Shown here piece after piece: positions 1 through 10,100 of a stretch of 13,679 bases of DNA. Made by a program: the position numbers and the translations under genes. The notes below the pieces were generated by a model. The model was not told where the DNA came from. It searched no databases and saw only the letters and a list, made by a program, of their open reading frames with translations. Origin of the DNA: Fidelibacterota bacterium (GTDB taxonomy: Bacteria > Marinisomatota > Marinisomatia > Marinisomatales > UBA1611); NCBI GenBank assembly GCA_002718285.1, contig PBAR01000008.1, positions 21,405 through 35,083 on the forward strand. Reading direction: 5' to 3'. How positions within the stretch are numbered: position 1 is the stretch's first letter; each line of letters begins with the position of its first letter.

Positions 1-826
1 AATCCATATCCACGCGTTTAAAATCAATAACTTTACTATCAAGCTCCACTTCCGTTAAAATAGTAACTAATTCCTTACTTAATATTGCATTTTCTTTTCC
101 AAATTGAAGTCCTTTCTGAGCACGTTTATTATTGACCTTATCCGCATTCTCAAGAGCTCCTTCAAGAGAATCATAAGCATTGATCAATTTTATCGCGGTT
201 TTCTCTCCAACACCTTCAACGCCAGGAACATTATCTGATGAGTCCCCCATTAGACCAAAAAGGTCAATTATTTTTTCAGGTTTTACACCCCATTTTTCTA
301 CCACCTTTTCAGATGTATAAATAATGGGTTCCGGCATTTTACGATTACCTGGTGCATAAAGAAAAATATGATCATTAATTAATTGCATAAAATCTTTATC
401 ACCGCTAACAATATATGAATCTAAGCCTTCCTTTTCAGCTGATATAACTAAAGTTCCAATTATATCATCTGCTTCTACTCCAGGTTTTTTCAAAATAGGG
501 ATTCTCATAAAATCCAACATCTCCTACAAATGAGGCAATTGATCTTTTAATTCTTGAGGCATGGGAGGACGGTTTGCTTTATAATTAGCATACATATCAT
601 GACGAAAAGTTTTCTCTTTTGAATCAAATGCACAAGCTAGGTAATCTGGATTCTCATCTTTGATTAATTTCAATATCATATTAGTGAAACCAAATAGAGC
701 ACTAGTATGAAGTCCCAAAGTTGTAACCAGTGGATTACGAATTAATGCAAAGTGTGCCCTGAAAAGCAGGGCGTAACCATCAATAATAAAAAATCGTTTT
801 CTTCTAAAATTTTTCGTAGAAACCAT
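1..826 (-). CDS. polA: DNA polymerase I, N-terminal 5'-nuclease part, interrupted by in-frame TAG; runs off the left edge
   Basis: Pol I removes RNA primers and fills gaps in replication and repair; this part is the flap/5'-3' exonuclease domain. From the ATG at 826, residues 1-100 carry the conserved IIDG aspartate (D16), FDSKEKTFR (D68) and YKANRPPMP (82-90). Codon 101, at 526-524, is TAG. The same frame then continues without another stop for 174 codons to the edge, with GVEADDIIG (116-124), SGDKDF (141-146) and GDSSDNVPGVEGVGEKTA (194-211, the helix-hairpin-helix region). The start is chosen because it sits just before the conserved first strand; no clear Shine-Dalgarno precedes it. The gene lies downstream of the groL terminator, so it should have its own promoter; a TATAAA at 873-868 is a weak candidate. 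The polymerase domain lies outside the window. The family is certain. Whether the gene is intact, suppressed or dead is not. Confidence 0.93.
524..526 (-). other. In-frame amber codon inside polA
   Basis: Read on the minus strand, the sequence CAT TTG TAG GAG ATG TTG interrupts the 5'-nuclease frame between residues 100 and 102 of DNA polymerase I. The position falls in a variable stretch where homologues usually carry Arg, His, Lys or Gln, so one base change from CAG or AAG would produce it. An ATG lies two codons downstream (520-518) but has no properly spaced Shine-Dalgarno, and restarting there would split the nuclease domain. Confidence 0.9.
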
Positions 827-872
827 CGAAAAAATTACGGTACAACTATTTCGACTCCCACATCGTTTTTAT

Positions 873-908
873 AAAAAAAACCTCAGCGATAAAACTGAGG
901 CTTTTTTT
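873..908 (-). terminator. Rho-independent terminator after groL
   Basis: A perfect 6-bp stem, CCTCAG at 881-886 and CTGAGG at 895-900, closes an 8-nt loop. It is flanked by an A-tract (873-880) and a T-tract (902-908), so it reads as an intrinsic terminator with eight U residues on the minus strand and can also work on the plus strand. It begins 24 nt after the groL stop and separates the groESL unit from polA. Confidence 0.93.
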
Positions 909-931
909 AGTTCGAATTCGTTTAGGGATGA

Positions 932-2877
<1,946 letters not shown>

Positions 2878-3107
2878 ATCTGAGGCTCCTTCTTTTTATT
2901 TTACTTATTTTAAATAAAAATTAAAAAATTCTATTGTAAACGGCGGCAAAATTAATACCAAAAACAATGAATTAACAACATTTCACCAGCATTAATATTT
3001 TTCAATAGAATCACAATATTTTATTGACAAAAATCATGCCAGATTATTTTATATTTCATATTGTTATAGTTCTATATTTTTATTTGCCATATTGACATTT
3101 TTTCAAT
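2878..3107 (-). promoter_or_regulatory. groES-groL upstream regulatory region
   Basis: This very AT-rich 230-nt gap between dut and groES should hold the groESL promoter. The best candidate is an extended -10 type TGGTATTAAT (2960-2951), with TTGTTA (2978-2973) 15 bp further upstream, placing the transcript start near 2945. A perfect 9-bp inverted repeat, ATTCTATTG at 2928-2936 and CAATAGAAT at 3003-3011, brackets this candidate. There is no CIRCE (GTTAGCACTC-type) repeat and no clear sigma32 CCCCAT box. No terminator is visible after dut, so read-through from the upstream operon is possible. The promoter call is weak; the region assignment is firmer. Confidence 0.45.
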
Positions 3108-3545
3108 TTATTTTCCTGTGCTACCAAATCCACCTTTGCCTCTTTTTGTGTCTGACAATATGTCTGTTAATTCATAAGAAATAGGACTTCCATCCATTGC
3201 AACAAGTTGAAATAAACGTTGTCCTGCATCTATTTTATAAGGGTCACTTTTTATATTATCCACTGAAGCCATTATTTCACCTCTATATCCTGCATCAATT
3301 AATCCAATGGAATTGCTTTGCCTTAATGGTGTTTTAGATATACTAGAACGAGGAATTAAAAAATAGGGTTTCATTTCTTTATTCTCGCAAGCAATCTGGA
3401 AATGTACCATAGCAGTTGAAAAACCTGCGATAGTTTGCGTTTTTATTACAAATATATCAATACCAGCATCTCCGTCATGGAAATGCCCATGATTTTCATA
3501 GTATTTTCTAACTTTATGAGAGAAAGGTTTTATTCTCAGATTCAT
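3108..3545 (-). CDS. dut: Deoxyuridine 5'-triphosphate nucleotidohydrolase (dUTPase)
   Basis: dUTPase hydrolyses dUTP to dUMP and pyrophosphate, keeping uracil out of DNA and feeding dTMP synthesis; the family is trimeric with five motifs. All five are present in 145 residues: DAGIDI (26-31, motif 1), PRSSIS (65-70, motif 2), GLIDAGYRGE (81-90, motif 3, with the catalytic aspartate D84 and base-stacking Y87), RLFQL (110-114, motif 4) and the P-loop-like RGKGGFGSTG (135-144, motif 5). The motif 2 to 3 linker (SKTPLRQSNSI) resembles the type I remember from some viral and non-proteobacterial enzymes. The ATG overlaps the preceding gene's stop as TAATG, so it is probably translated by coupling. 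It is the last gene of the nine-gene run. Confidence 0.96.
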   Translation of the reverse strand: MNLRIKPFSHKVRKYYENHGHFHDGDAGIDIFVIKTQTIAGFSTAMVHFQIACENKEMKPYFLIPRSSISKTPLRQSNSIGLIDAGYRGEIMASVDNIKSDPYKIDAGQRLFQLVAMDGSPISYELTDILSDTKRGKGGFGSTGK

Positions 3546-4405
3546 TATAGATTTCCAATAAAATATGATTTTAGTAACTGAATATGTTTAGGAGTTGATC
3601 CACAACATAAACCAATTACGTCTGGATTTAAATGTAAAATTTTTTCCATTCCAGCTTTAAATTTATGTTCATCTAATATTTGAAAATAATTGTTTCCAAA
3701 ATCAGTAATGCCAAGGTTTGGATACACACCCCAACTCCCTAACCATTCTCTTTTATAAATTTGTAATGCATCCAAGGTAGTTTCAAATTTATTGCAATTA
3801 CAAAGCAGGACTGCAATTTCATATCCACTTAGAATATCAAATACATTTTCTAAGCGAGTACCATCGAGCAAATGATTCCTATCTTTTAAAATTAAACTTA
3901 GCCATCTATTCAAATTACAGGTATCAGACATTTCCATTGCAACCTTTATTTCATCTAGATTACCCATGGTTTCAAACAAAAGTATATCAATATCTGAATC
4001 TATGAGCCATTCTAAGGTTATTCCATAATTATCTTGAGCGATTGTTTTACCAGGAAATTTTTTAGGTAAATAGCAATCTTCTGTAGAAGTAAGCGAACCA
4101 GCTACCATTGCAGAATCATTTGCAGATTTTTTAGCTAATTCTACTGCTTTTATCAAACTACTTCTTGCTCTCTCCTTTGCTCTTAAAGGAGAATATCCAG
4201 CTTTACTGTATGCCCAAGGAGTTGCCCTGAAAGTATTAGCCGTAATAACATTTGAACCTGCTGCAATATATTTATCATGAACATCCTTAACGTATTCTGG
4301 ATAAGTAATATTTATTTCTGCTGACCATAGTGGTAATGGCAGATTAAGCCCACGTCGAAATAATTCCGTTCCCATAGCTCCATCTAGTAATAATGGGTTA
4401 TTCAT
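3545..4405 (-). CDS. Homocysteine S-methyltransferase family protein
   Basis: The family (pfam02574) moves a methyl group from a donor such as S-methylmethionine, S-adenosylmethionine or betaine to homocysteine, making methionine, using a zinc held by three cysteines. This 286-residue protein has the N-terminal LLDGAMGTEL (6-15), the SAE/VHDKYIAAG region (28-50), FET near 144-146, the first zinc cysteine in LLCNCN (probably C204) and the cysteine pair in GLCCGSTP (C267, C268). It has no cobalamin-binding or folate-binding domains, so it is a short, B12-independent type and not MetH. Its ATG overlaps the permease stop as ATGA and its stop overlaps the dut start. Pairing with an APC permease recalls E. 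coli mmuP-mmuM, which suggests S-methylmethionine as donor; this is inference only. Confidence 0.9.
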   Translation of the reverse strand: MNNPLLLDGAMGTELFRRGLNLPLPLWSAEINITYPEYVKDVHDKYIAAGSNVITANTFRATPWAYSKAGYSPLRAKERARSSLIKAVELAKKSANDSAMVAGSLTSTEDCYLPKKFPGKTIAQDNYGITLEWLIDSDIDILLFETMGNLDEIKVAMEMSDTCNLNRWLSLILKDRNHLLDGTRLENVFDILSGYEIAVLLCNCNKFETTLDALQIYKREWLGSWGVYPNLGITDFGNNYFQILDEHKFKAGMEKILHLNPDVIGLCCGSTPKHIQLLKSYFIGNL

Positions 4406-5718
4406 TTATAATTCTTATGGTTTATTTTGGATATATAATATATAACTATACTAAAGATGATAATGCAAATTCCAACTAATGACTCAAATGGTCGTTCTTG
4501 AAAAGTGTAAAATAAAATCCATGCATTAACAATTAGAAACAATAATGGTATTATTGGATAACCCCATACCTTATAAGGTCTATCTATTCTAGGTTCTCTA
4601 ACTCTTAGTACAAACAATGAAATCACAGTTAATGTAGTAGTTAAAATAAGAGAAATTCCAGCATACATTAATACTTGTTCAAATGTAGAAGTAAAAATGA
4701 ACACTAAACCGATTAGAAGTTGCAGTAGAAATGCATTTAAAGGAATATCATTATGGTTTTTTTTGCTAAAAAAACTTATAAAGTTATGATCTTCCCCCAT
4801 AACCTGAATTATTCTAGGTCCAATAAATACATAACTGCTGACTGTTGATAGTAGTAGGACAGCTATACTTAGCGATATGATTTTAGCGCCAGTATCTCCA
4901 AAAATTTTCAACCCAGATATATAACCGATTTCAACCTTCCCTACCATACTTTCTATAGGCGTTGTAAACAAAAATATATAATTCAATAGTATATATAAGA
5001 TCATAACAAAAATAGTTCCAATTAACAATGAATAAGGAATATTTTTCCTTGGATGAATAATATCTCCTGAGATATAGATAGCCGAATTCCAACCAGTATA
5101 AGCATAAGAAACCCATACTAGACTTACAGCAAAACCCGAACTAAATATTAGATCTATATCACCCTTTATAGGCATTAAAATAATATCTTGAGGGGTATCA
5201 ATCATAAAACCAAAAAAAATAAATATTACAATTAATATAATTTTAATTGCTGTTGAAATATCTTGAAATAGTGTTCCCCATTTGATACTAAACATATGTA
5301 ATAGATGAAATAATAATATTATAATTAAAGCTATTTGGATGGGGTCAAAATTATTGAAAACTGCGGTAAAATAGCTTCCCAAAGCCATTGCAGCTAATAC
5401 TGCTGGTGCAGTAAAACCGACAGTAGCAGAAATTAGTCCACCAGCAAAGCCAACAGAAGGATGAATAATTCTAGTAAGTAAGTGGTATTCACCTCCAGAT
5501 CGGGGAAGCGCAGCTCCTAATTCACTATAGGTCAATGCACCACATAAGGCCACTATTCCACCTACAATCCATAACATTAACAATGAAAAAACAGACTGAA
5601 TATCTACCAATTGGTACCCTAGGCTAGTAAATACACCAGTTCCGATCATAGATGCAATTACAAATGATGTGGCGGTTTTTAAAGACATATACCGATCAGT
5701 TGATATTTTTGAGATCAT
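4402..5718 (-). CDS. APC-superfamily amino acid permease
   Basis: This is a secondary transporter of amino acids or related amines in the inner membrane. It has 438 residues and about 12 hydrophobic segments. Family marks are the unwound TM1 motif IGTGVF (25-30), YSELGAALPRSGGEY after TM2 (64-78), a TM6-type YAYTGWN (205-211) followed by the charged loop GDIIHPRKNIP (218-228), and a C-terminal RPYKVWGYP before the last helices. The arrangement resembles L-type (LAT/SteT-like) exchangers more than lysine or GABA permeases. The substrate cannot be read from sequence. The start is placed at the first ATG, 9 nt after the DUF423 stop; a second ATG at residue 11 (MSLKTATSF) is possible, and neither has a clear Shine-Dalgarno. 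The next gene, a homocysteine methyltransferase, overlaps it by 4 nt, hinting at methionine-related transport. Confidence 0.92.
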   Translation of the reverse strand: MISKISTDRYMSLKTATSFVIASMIGTGVFTSLGYQLVDIQSVFSLLMLWIVGGIVALCGALTYSELGAALPRSGGEYHLLTRIIHPSVGFAGGLISATVGFTAPAVLAAMALGSYFTAVFNNFDPIQIALIIILLFHLLHMFSIKWGTLFQDISTAIKIILIVIFIFFGFMIDTPQDIILMPIKGDIDLIFSSGFAVSLVWVSYAYTGWNSAIYISGDIIHPRKNIPYSLLIGTIFVMILYILLNYIFLFTTPIESMVGKVEIGYISGLKIFGDTGAKIISLSIAVLLLSTVSSYVFIGPRIIQVMGEDHNFISFFSKKNHNDIPLNAFLLQLLIGLVFIFTSTFEQVLMYAGISLILTTTLTVISLFVLRVREPRIDRPYKVWGYPIIPLLFLIVNAWILFYTFQERPFESLVGICIIIFSIVIYYISKINHKNYK

Positions 5719-5727
5719 TAAATAGTA

Positions 5728-6093
5728 TTAATTACGAATCAGATTGAATGCAAGTAAAACCCAACCAGTAATCAAAGATATACCACCAAATGGGGTAATT
5801 GCTCCCAGCCAGCGTAAATCAGAAAAAACAAGTATATATAAGCTTCCAGAGAATAAAATTATCCCAGTTATTATCATAAGAGCTGAAATGATGACAATAT
5901 TTTCTTTGACATGAAAACCAATTAGACCAATTAAAATTAACCCAAGGGAATTATAAATATGATAACGAACCCCAGTTTCAAATATTGTAAAATCTGCAGG
6001 TGATAACTTTGGTTTAACTAGATGAGCACTAAAGGCACCTAACACAATTGCAAGAGCAAAAGAAATAACTCCTACAATAATCCATATTCTCAT
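5728..6093 (-). CDS. DUF423 / YgdD-TMEM256-type small membrane protein
   Basis: This 121-residue protein has four predicted membrane helices and belongs to the conserved DUF423 family, whose biochemical role is not established. Family marks are LGAFSAHL near residues 18-25, FETGVRYHIYNSLGL (about 38-52), the GIILFSGSLYIL helix (about 77-88) and LGAITPFGGISLITGWVLLA (about 96-115). Length is normal for the family. Its ATG shares one base with the stop of the MscS-like channel gene (TAATG), so it is likely co-translated with it. Nothing odd is seen. Confidence 0.92.
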   Translation of the reverse strand: MRIWIIVGVISFALAIVLGAFSAHLVKPKLSPADFTIFETGVRYHIYNSLGLILIGLIGFHVKENIVIISALMIITGIILFSGSLYILVFSDLRWLGAITPFGGISLITGWVLLAFNLIRN

Positions 6094-7136
6094 TAAAGAT
6101 TTTCGTTGCGCTGAATTACTGTTCTCATTGGAAATGGTATTTCAATACTTTCTTCATCAAATCTTTGATGAAGTTTTTTGATAAATTGATGAATAATAGT
6201 ATGTTGGTCACCATATTTATTACAACGAAAATATGCCATCATATTAATACTTGATTCACCAAGAAATTGGATTCTAATTGAGGGAGTGTAATTTTTATTT
6301 GTTTCTTCAAGACTATTTTGGATATAGGATGCTGCTTCCATAGCTACTTTTTCAGCTAAGTCAAGGTCTGTTCCATAGGCCACACCGAAAGGTATTTTAA
6401 CTGAAAAGCTTGGATCATTGCTGTCATAATTTTTGATAATTGCAGAAGATAGTTTTGTATTTGGAATATGAATAATATTATTAGTTCTTTCTAACAGGGT
6501 CGTGTTGCGCCAGGATATACTCGTTACATACCCCATTTCCCCAGAATCTATGTGTATAAAATCACCTTGCTGAACTTTCTTACTCAACAATATATGCAAA
6601 CCAGCAAAAACATCTGATAAAGTATCCTTTAACGCCAGTGAAACTGCAAGTCCACCTACTCCAAGAGCAGTTAACATCGGCGCAATTGAAACTTCTACTA
6701 TATCCAAAATAATAAGAAATCCAATAATATATGTTGTTATTCTTACGATATTAGTAAACATAACAGTAGAAGGGAATCCTTTATCTTGTGAACGTGACCA
6801 TAAATTAAATAACCCTACGATCAGCTTAGATGTAGCGTGCGTGATTGATGCGATCAGCAAGACTATAATTAATCTAGATAAATATAAACTTATTGGATCA
6901 GGAAGTTTAAGATCTCCTATAGAGATAGAAAGAGATACAAGAAAGAACCAGAGTATAATCTGAGGTTCAAGAGCTTGCAAAAGAATATCATCACCTTCCC
7001 ATTTGGATTTTTCTGCGGCTCGGATAAGCCTTGAATGAATAAACCTTTTAAAAAACCAGCCAAGTATGATACCTACCATAACGATACTTATAGGAAGTAA
7101 CCATTTTGTTATATTTACCTGAAACCAGTCAATCAT
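6093..7136 (-). CDS. MscS-family small-conductance mechanosensitive channel
   Basis: MscS channels open when membrane tension rises and release solutes during hypo-osmotic shock; they are heptamers in the inner membrane. This 347-residue protein has about five membrane segments (around 13-29, 59-74, 86-98, 131-147 and the pore helix). The Gly/Ala-rich pore helix LTALGVGGLAVSLALKDTL lies at 155-173 and leads into the beta domain, which starts near QQGDFIHI (189-196), continues through GYVTSISWRNTTLL and ends in the HIPNTKL motif (223-229). The C-terminal domain ends with the typical IEIPFPMRTV. It is longer than E. coli MscS (286 residues) because of additional N-terminal helices. Its start overlaps the smc stop (TGATG), and DUF423 follows with an overlap. 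Confidence 0.95.
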   Translation of the reverse strand: MIDWFQVNITKWLLPISIVMVGIILGWFFKRFIHSRLIRAAEKSKWEGDDILLQALEPQIILWFFLVSLSISIGDLKLPDPISLYLSRLIIVLLIASITHATSKLIVGLFNLWSRSQDKGFPSTVMFTNIVRITTYIIGFLIILDIVEVSIAPMLTALGVGGLAVSLALKDTLSDVFAGLHILLSKKVQQGDFIHIDSGEMGYVTSISWRNTTLLERTNNIIHIPNTKLSSAIIKNYDSNDPSFSVKIPFGVAYGTDLDLAEKVAMEAASYIQNSLEETNKNYTPSIRIQFLGESSINMMAYFRCNKYGDQHTIIHQFIKKLHQRFDEESIEIPFPMRTVIQRNENL

Positions 7137-10100
7137 CAGTCAAATTTTACCGATACAAGCTGGGAAAGTCCCTTCTTTTGCTGAGTAACACCATACATAT
7201 AATCAGCAATTTCCATTGTTAGTTTGTTATGAGTCACAATTATGAATTGAGTTTCGTCAGAAAATTTTGAAAGTACTCTAGTGAACTTTCTGATATTTAC
7301 ATCATCAAGGGGAGCATCCACTTCATCCAATATACAATATGGGCTTGGCTTTACCTGGTAAATAGCAAATAACAAAGAAATTGCCGTTAAGGCTTTTTCT
7401 CCTGAAGAGAGTAGGCGCAATGACGTATTCCTCTTTCCTGGAGGTTGAGCCATAATACTTATATCTGCTTCCAAAGGATCCAAGTCTCCAATAAAAGTTA
7501 GTGTTGCTTCCCCTCCTTCAAAAAATAGATGGAATAATTCCTCAAAATTTGATTTTATTAAATCAAAAGTTTCTTGGAATCGTTTTCGGGCCACTCGATC
7601 GATTTTACGAATAGTCTCTCTAAGATTTTCTTCCGAAGAAGTCAGGTCATTCCGCTGGGTATTCAAAGTGGAAAGACGCTCATTTTCTTCTTCAAATTCA
7701 TCTTTAACAGCCATATTAATTGGCCCAATATTATCCAGACTACGTTGGATTTTCTCTATTTGCAAATCTAACTCTTCCTCTGTTGAATCAACAATGAGAT
7801 TTTCAGAAATAGTTTTTCCATACCTATTATCAATACGTTCTTCCACCAATCTAATTTTCTGGACTGATTCTGCAACCTCCAATTCAACATTTTTGAGGTC
7901 CAGTAAAATTTGTTCACGGTCCCGTTGCTCTGCTGCTATTTTTACCTGAATTTCCTCTATAGATTGATATGTATCCCGATAAGCTAGCTGCTTAAGATCT
8001 AATATTGATCTCTGCTTTTGTATTTCAGCATTAAAAGAATTTAAATCTTTTTCACCAGTCTGAATTTGAGTTTGAAGATCAGAATGTTTTTGCTTTAGTT
8101 CATCTATTTCCTTGGAAATTATAATTTGGCGAGAACGCAATTCTTTTTCGGATTCACTCCCAGAAGACTTTTTAAACTTCACCTGATCTCTTCGAGATTC
8201 TAGTTCTACTAATTTTATTCGGGAATCCTGAAGCTTTTGCTGATAATTATCCCGATTTTCACGAGCCCTAACCATAATTTGGTTAGCTAACTCCACATCT
8301 TTTTCAGCTTCTTGATATACTTTTTCAGCTTTATCAATTTTTGGTCCTAAAGAATGCAAAGCATCCTTTGATTCTTTAAGCACTTCCTTTACAACTTTTA
8401 TTTCTGATTTTGTATTGGCTTCATTTTTCAATAATTGTTCATTATTAATGCGAATACGATAAGATTCTGAATCAAGGATATTCAGCCTATCTTTTAATTC
8501 TTCTATATTCCGGAGAGTCACCTCGACTAATTTTTTCTTCCTAGATACTGCTTTAGTAGACCGTACTAGATTTGAAGATAATTTATTTTCATTTTTAAGA
8601 TAAATTTTTATTTCAGCTTCAATAGAATCCAATTTTTTCTGGCGCCCCATTACATTACCGTGAACGGATACTTGACGGTTTTTTAACACCAAATTATTTC
8701 CAGAATATGATCCAGTTAAATCCACCACACCCCAATTGGTCATTGAATCAGATGATGCTTCCTTAAGACTCTTCACAACCAGTAAATTACCCAATAAGTA
8801 TTCTGCCAGAGGTTTTAATTCAATACTGGTATTTACCATATCTGATGCCCGTCCAATAATATTTTCAATACGCGGAATAGCTTTTAACTTTATTTTTAAA
8901 TTAGCTGCTTCCTTCAATGGAATAATTGTCAAACTCCCTATCTTCATCTCTCTCGCTTTATCAATAATTGACATAGCTGAATTTCTATCCTTCGCAATTA
9001 AACAATGGGAAAGGTCACCTAGACCTGTCTCCAAAGCATCGCGAAAATCAGGTTTGATTTGAAACATATCAGCTATTGTGCCTAGGACTCCAGAAAATTC
9101 TTTTGGATTCTCTAATATATAACGAGTTCCTTCTGGAAATCCTTCCCTGGTCTCAACAAGATCCTTATAAAAAGATAATTCTCCATCCAAAATCTGCAAC
9201 TTCCCTTTAACCAAACGCAGCTCTTCTAATAATTCAATTTCTTGATTACGCAATAATTTCAATTCTTTTTCATAATTCCCTAATAAATCATTAACAGTAG
9301 TTAGTTTTCTTTTGATCTTTTTAGACTCTTTATCGAGACTTTGTATTTCTTTCTTATGTAAAAGCTTATTCTTATGATTTACATTCAAGATATTTTCAAA
9401 TTCTAATAGATGAATTGATTTTTCATTAACAAGTGCTTTGGTTCGTTCAAATAAGGTCCTGTCTTCATTCTGCTTTCGCTGCAACTCCCAACGACTGTCT
9501 TGTCCTTTTTCTAAGTTTTCCACAGCTTGGCGATAATCATAATCTAGTTTTTTTAAAATATTTTTCTCTTTTTTATACTGTTCAAGCAGTGTGTTTATAC
9601 TTGGTTCTATTTCAGAAATTTCTTTATCAAAATCAAGACTTAACTGACTGATACTTGCTATTTTTTTATGATTATTCTGGGATTCACGATTTAAACGATC
9701 AACAGTCAGCATTGCACCACGACCTTTTTCATTCCAAACTAAAATATTGTTTCTAATTTTCTCCCGATTTTCATTTAATTCTTTTAAGGCAATCTGTAGT
9801 TTTTGTAATTCGGCTTCTTGAAGATGATATGTATCACGAAATTTATTTAGCTTCATTTCATAAGTGGAAGATTTCGAGCTCCTCGACTCACGCAAATGCT
9901 TGAATTCTTTAATTTTTTTATTTAACGGAGTAATAATTGACCTATATCGAAAAACCTGCAGATAAGCTAATTTTAAATCATTTTCTTCTAAATTCTGGGA
10001 AAGGGTTTCATGTCTCTTAAACCTTTTTAACTGCAATTCTAAAGTACGAACCTTTTGTTCGACTTCAGCAATGATATCATTGATTCTTTCCAAATCAACC

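Noticed and set aside
1..826. polA as two real separate genes split at the TAG
   Set aside because: The split would cut a single folded nuclease domain between essential aspartates, and the downstream ATG has no correctly spaced ribosome site.
2878..3107. A CIRCE operator or sigma32 promoter before groES
   Set aside because: The gap was read on both strands and holds no GTTAGCACTC-type inverted repeat and no CCCCAT-type -10 box.
4931..5116. A 61-codon minus-strand frame inside the permease gene
   Set aside because: It is an out-of-frame reading of membrane-helix codons and has no independent support.
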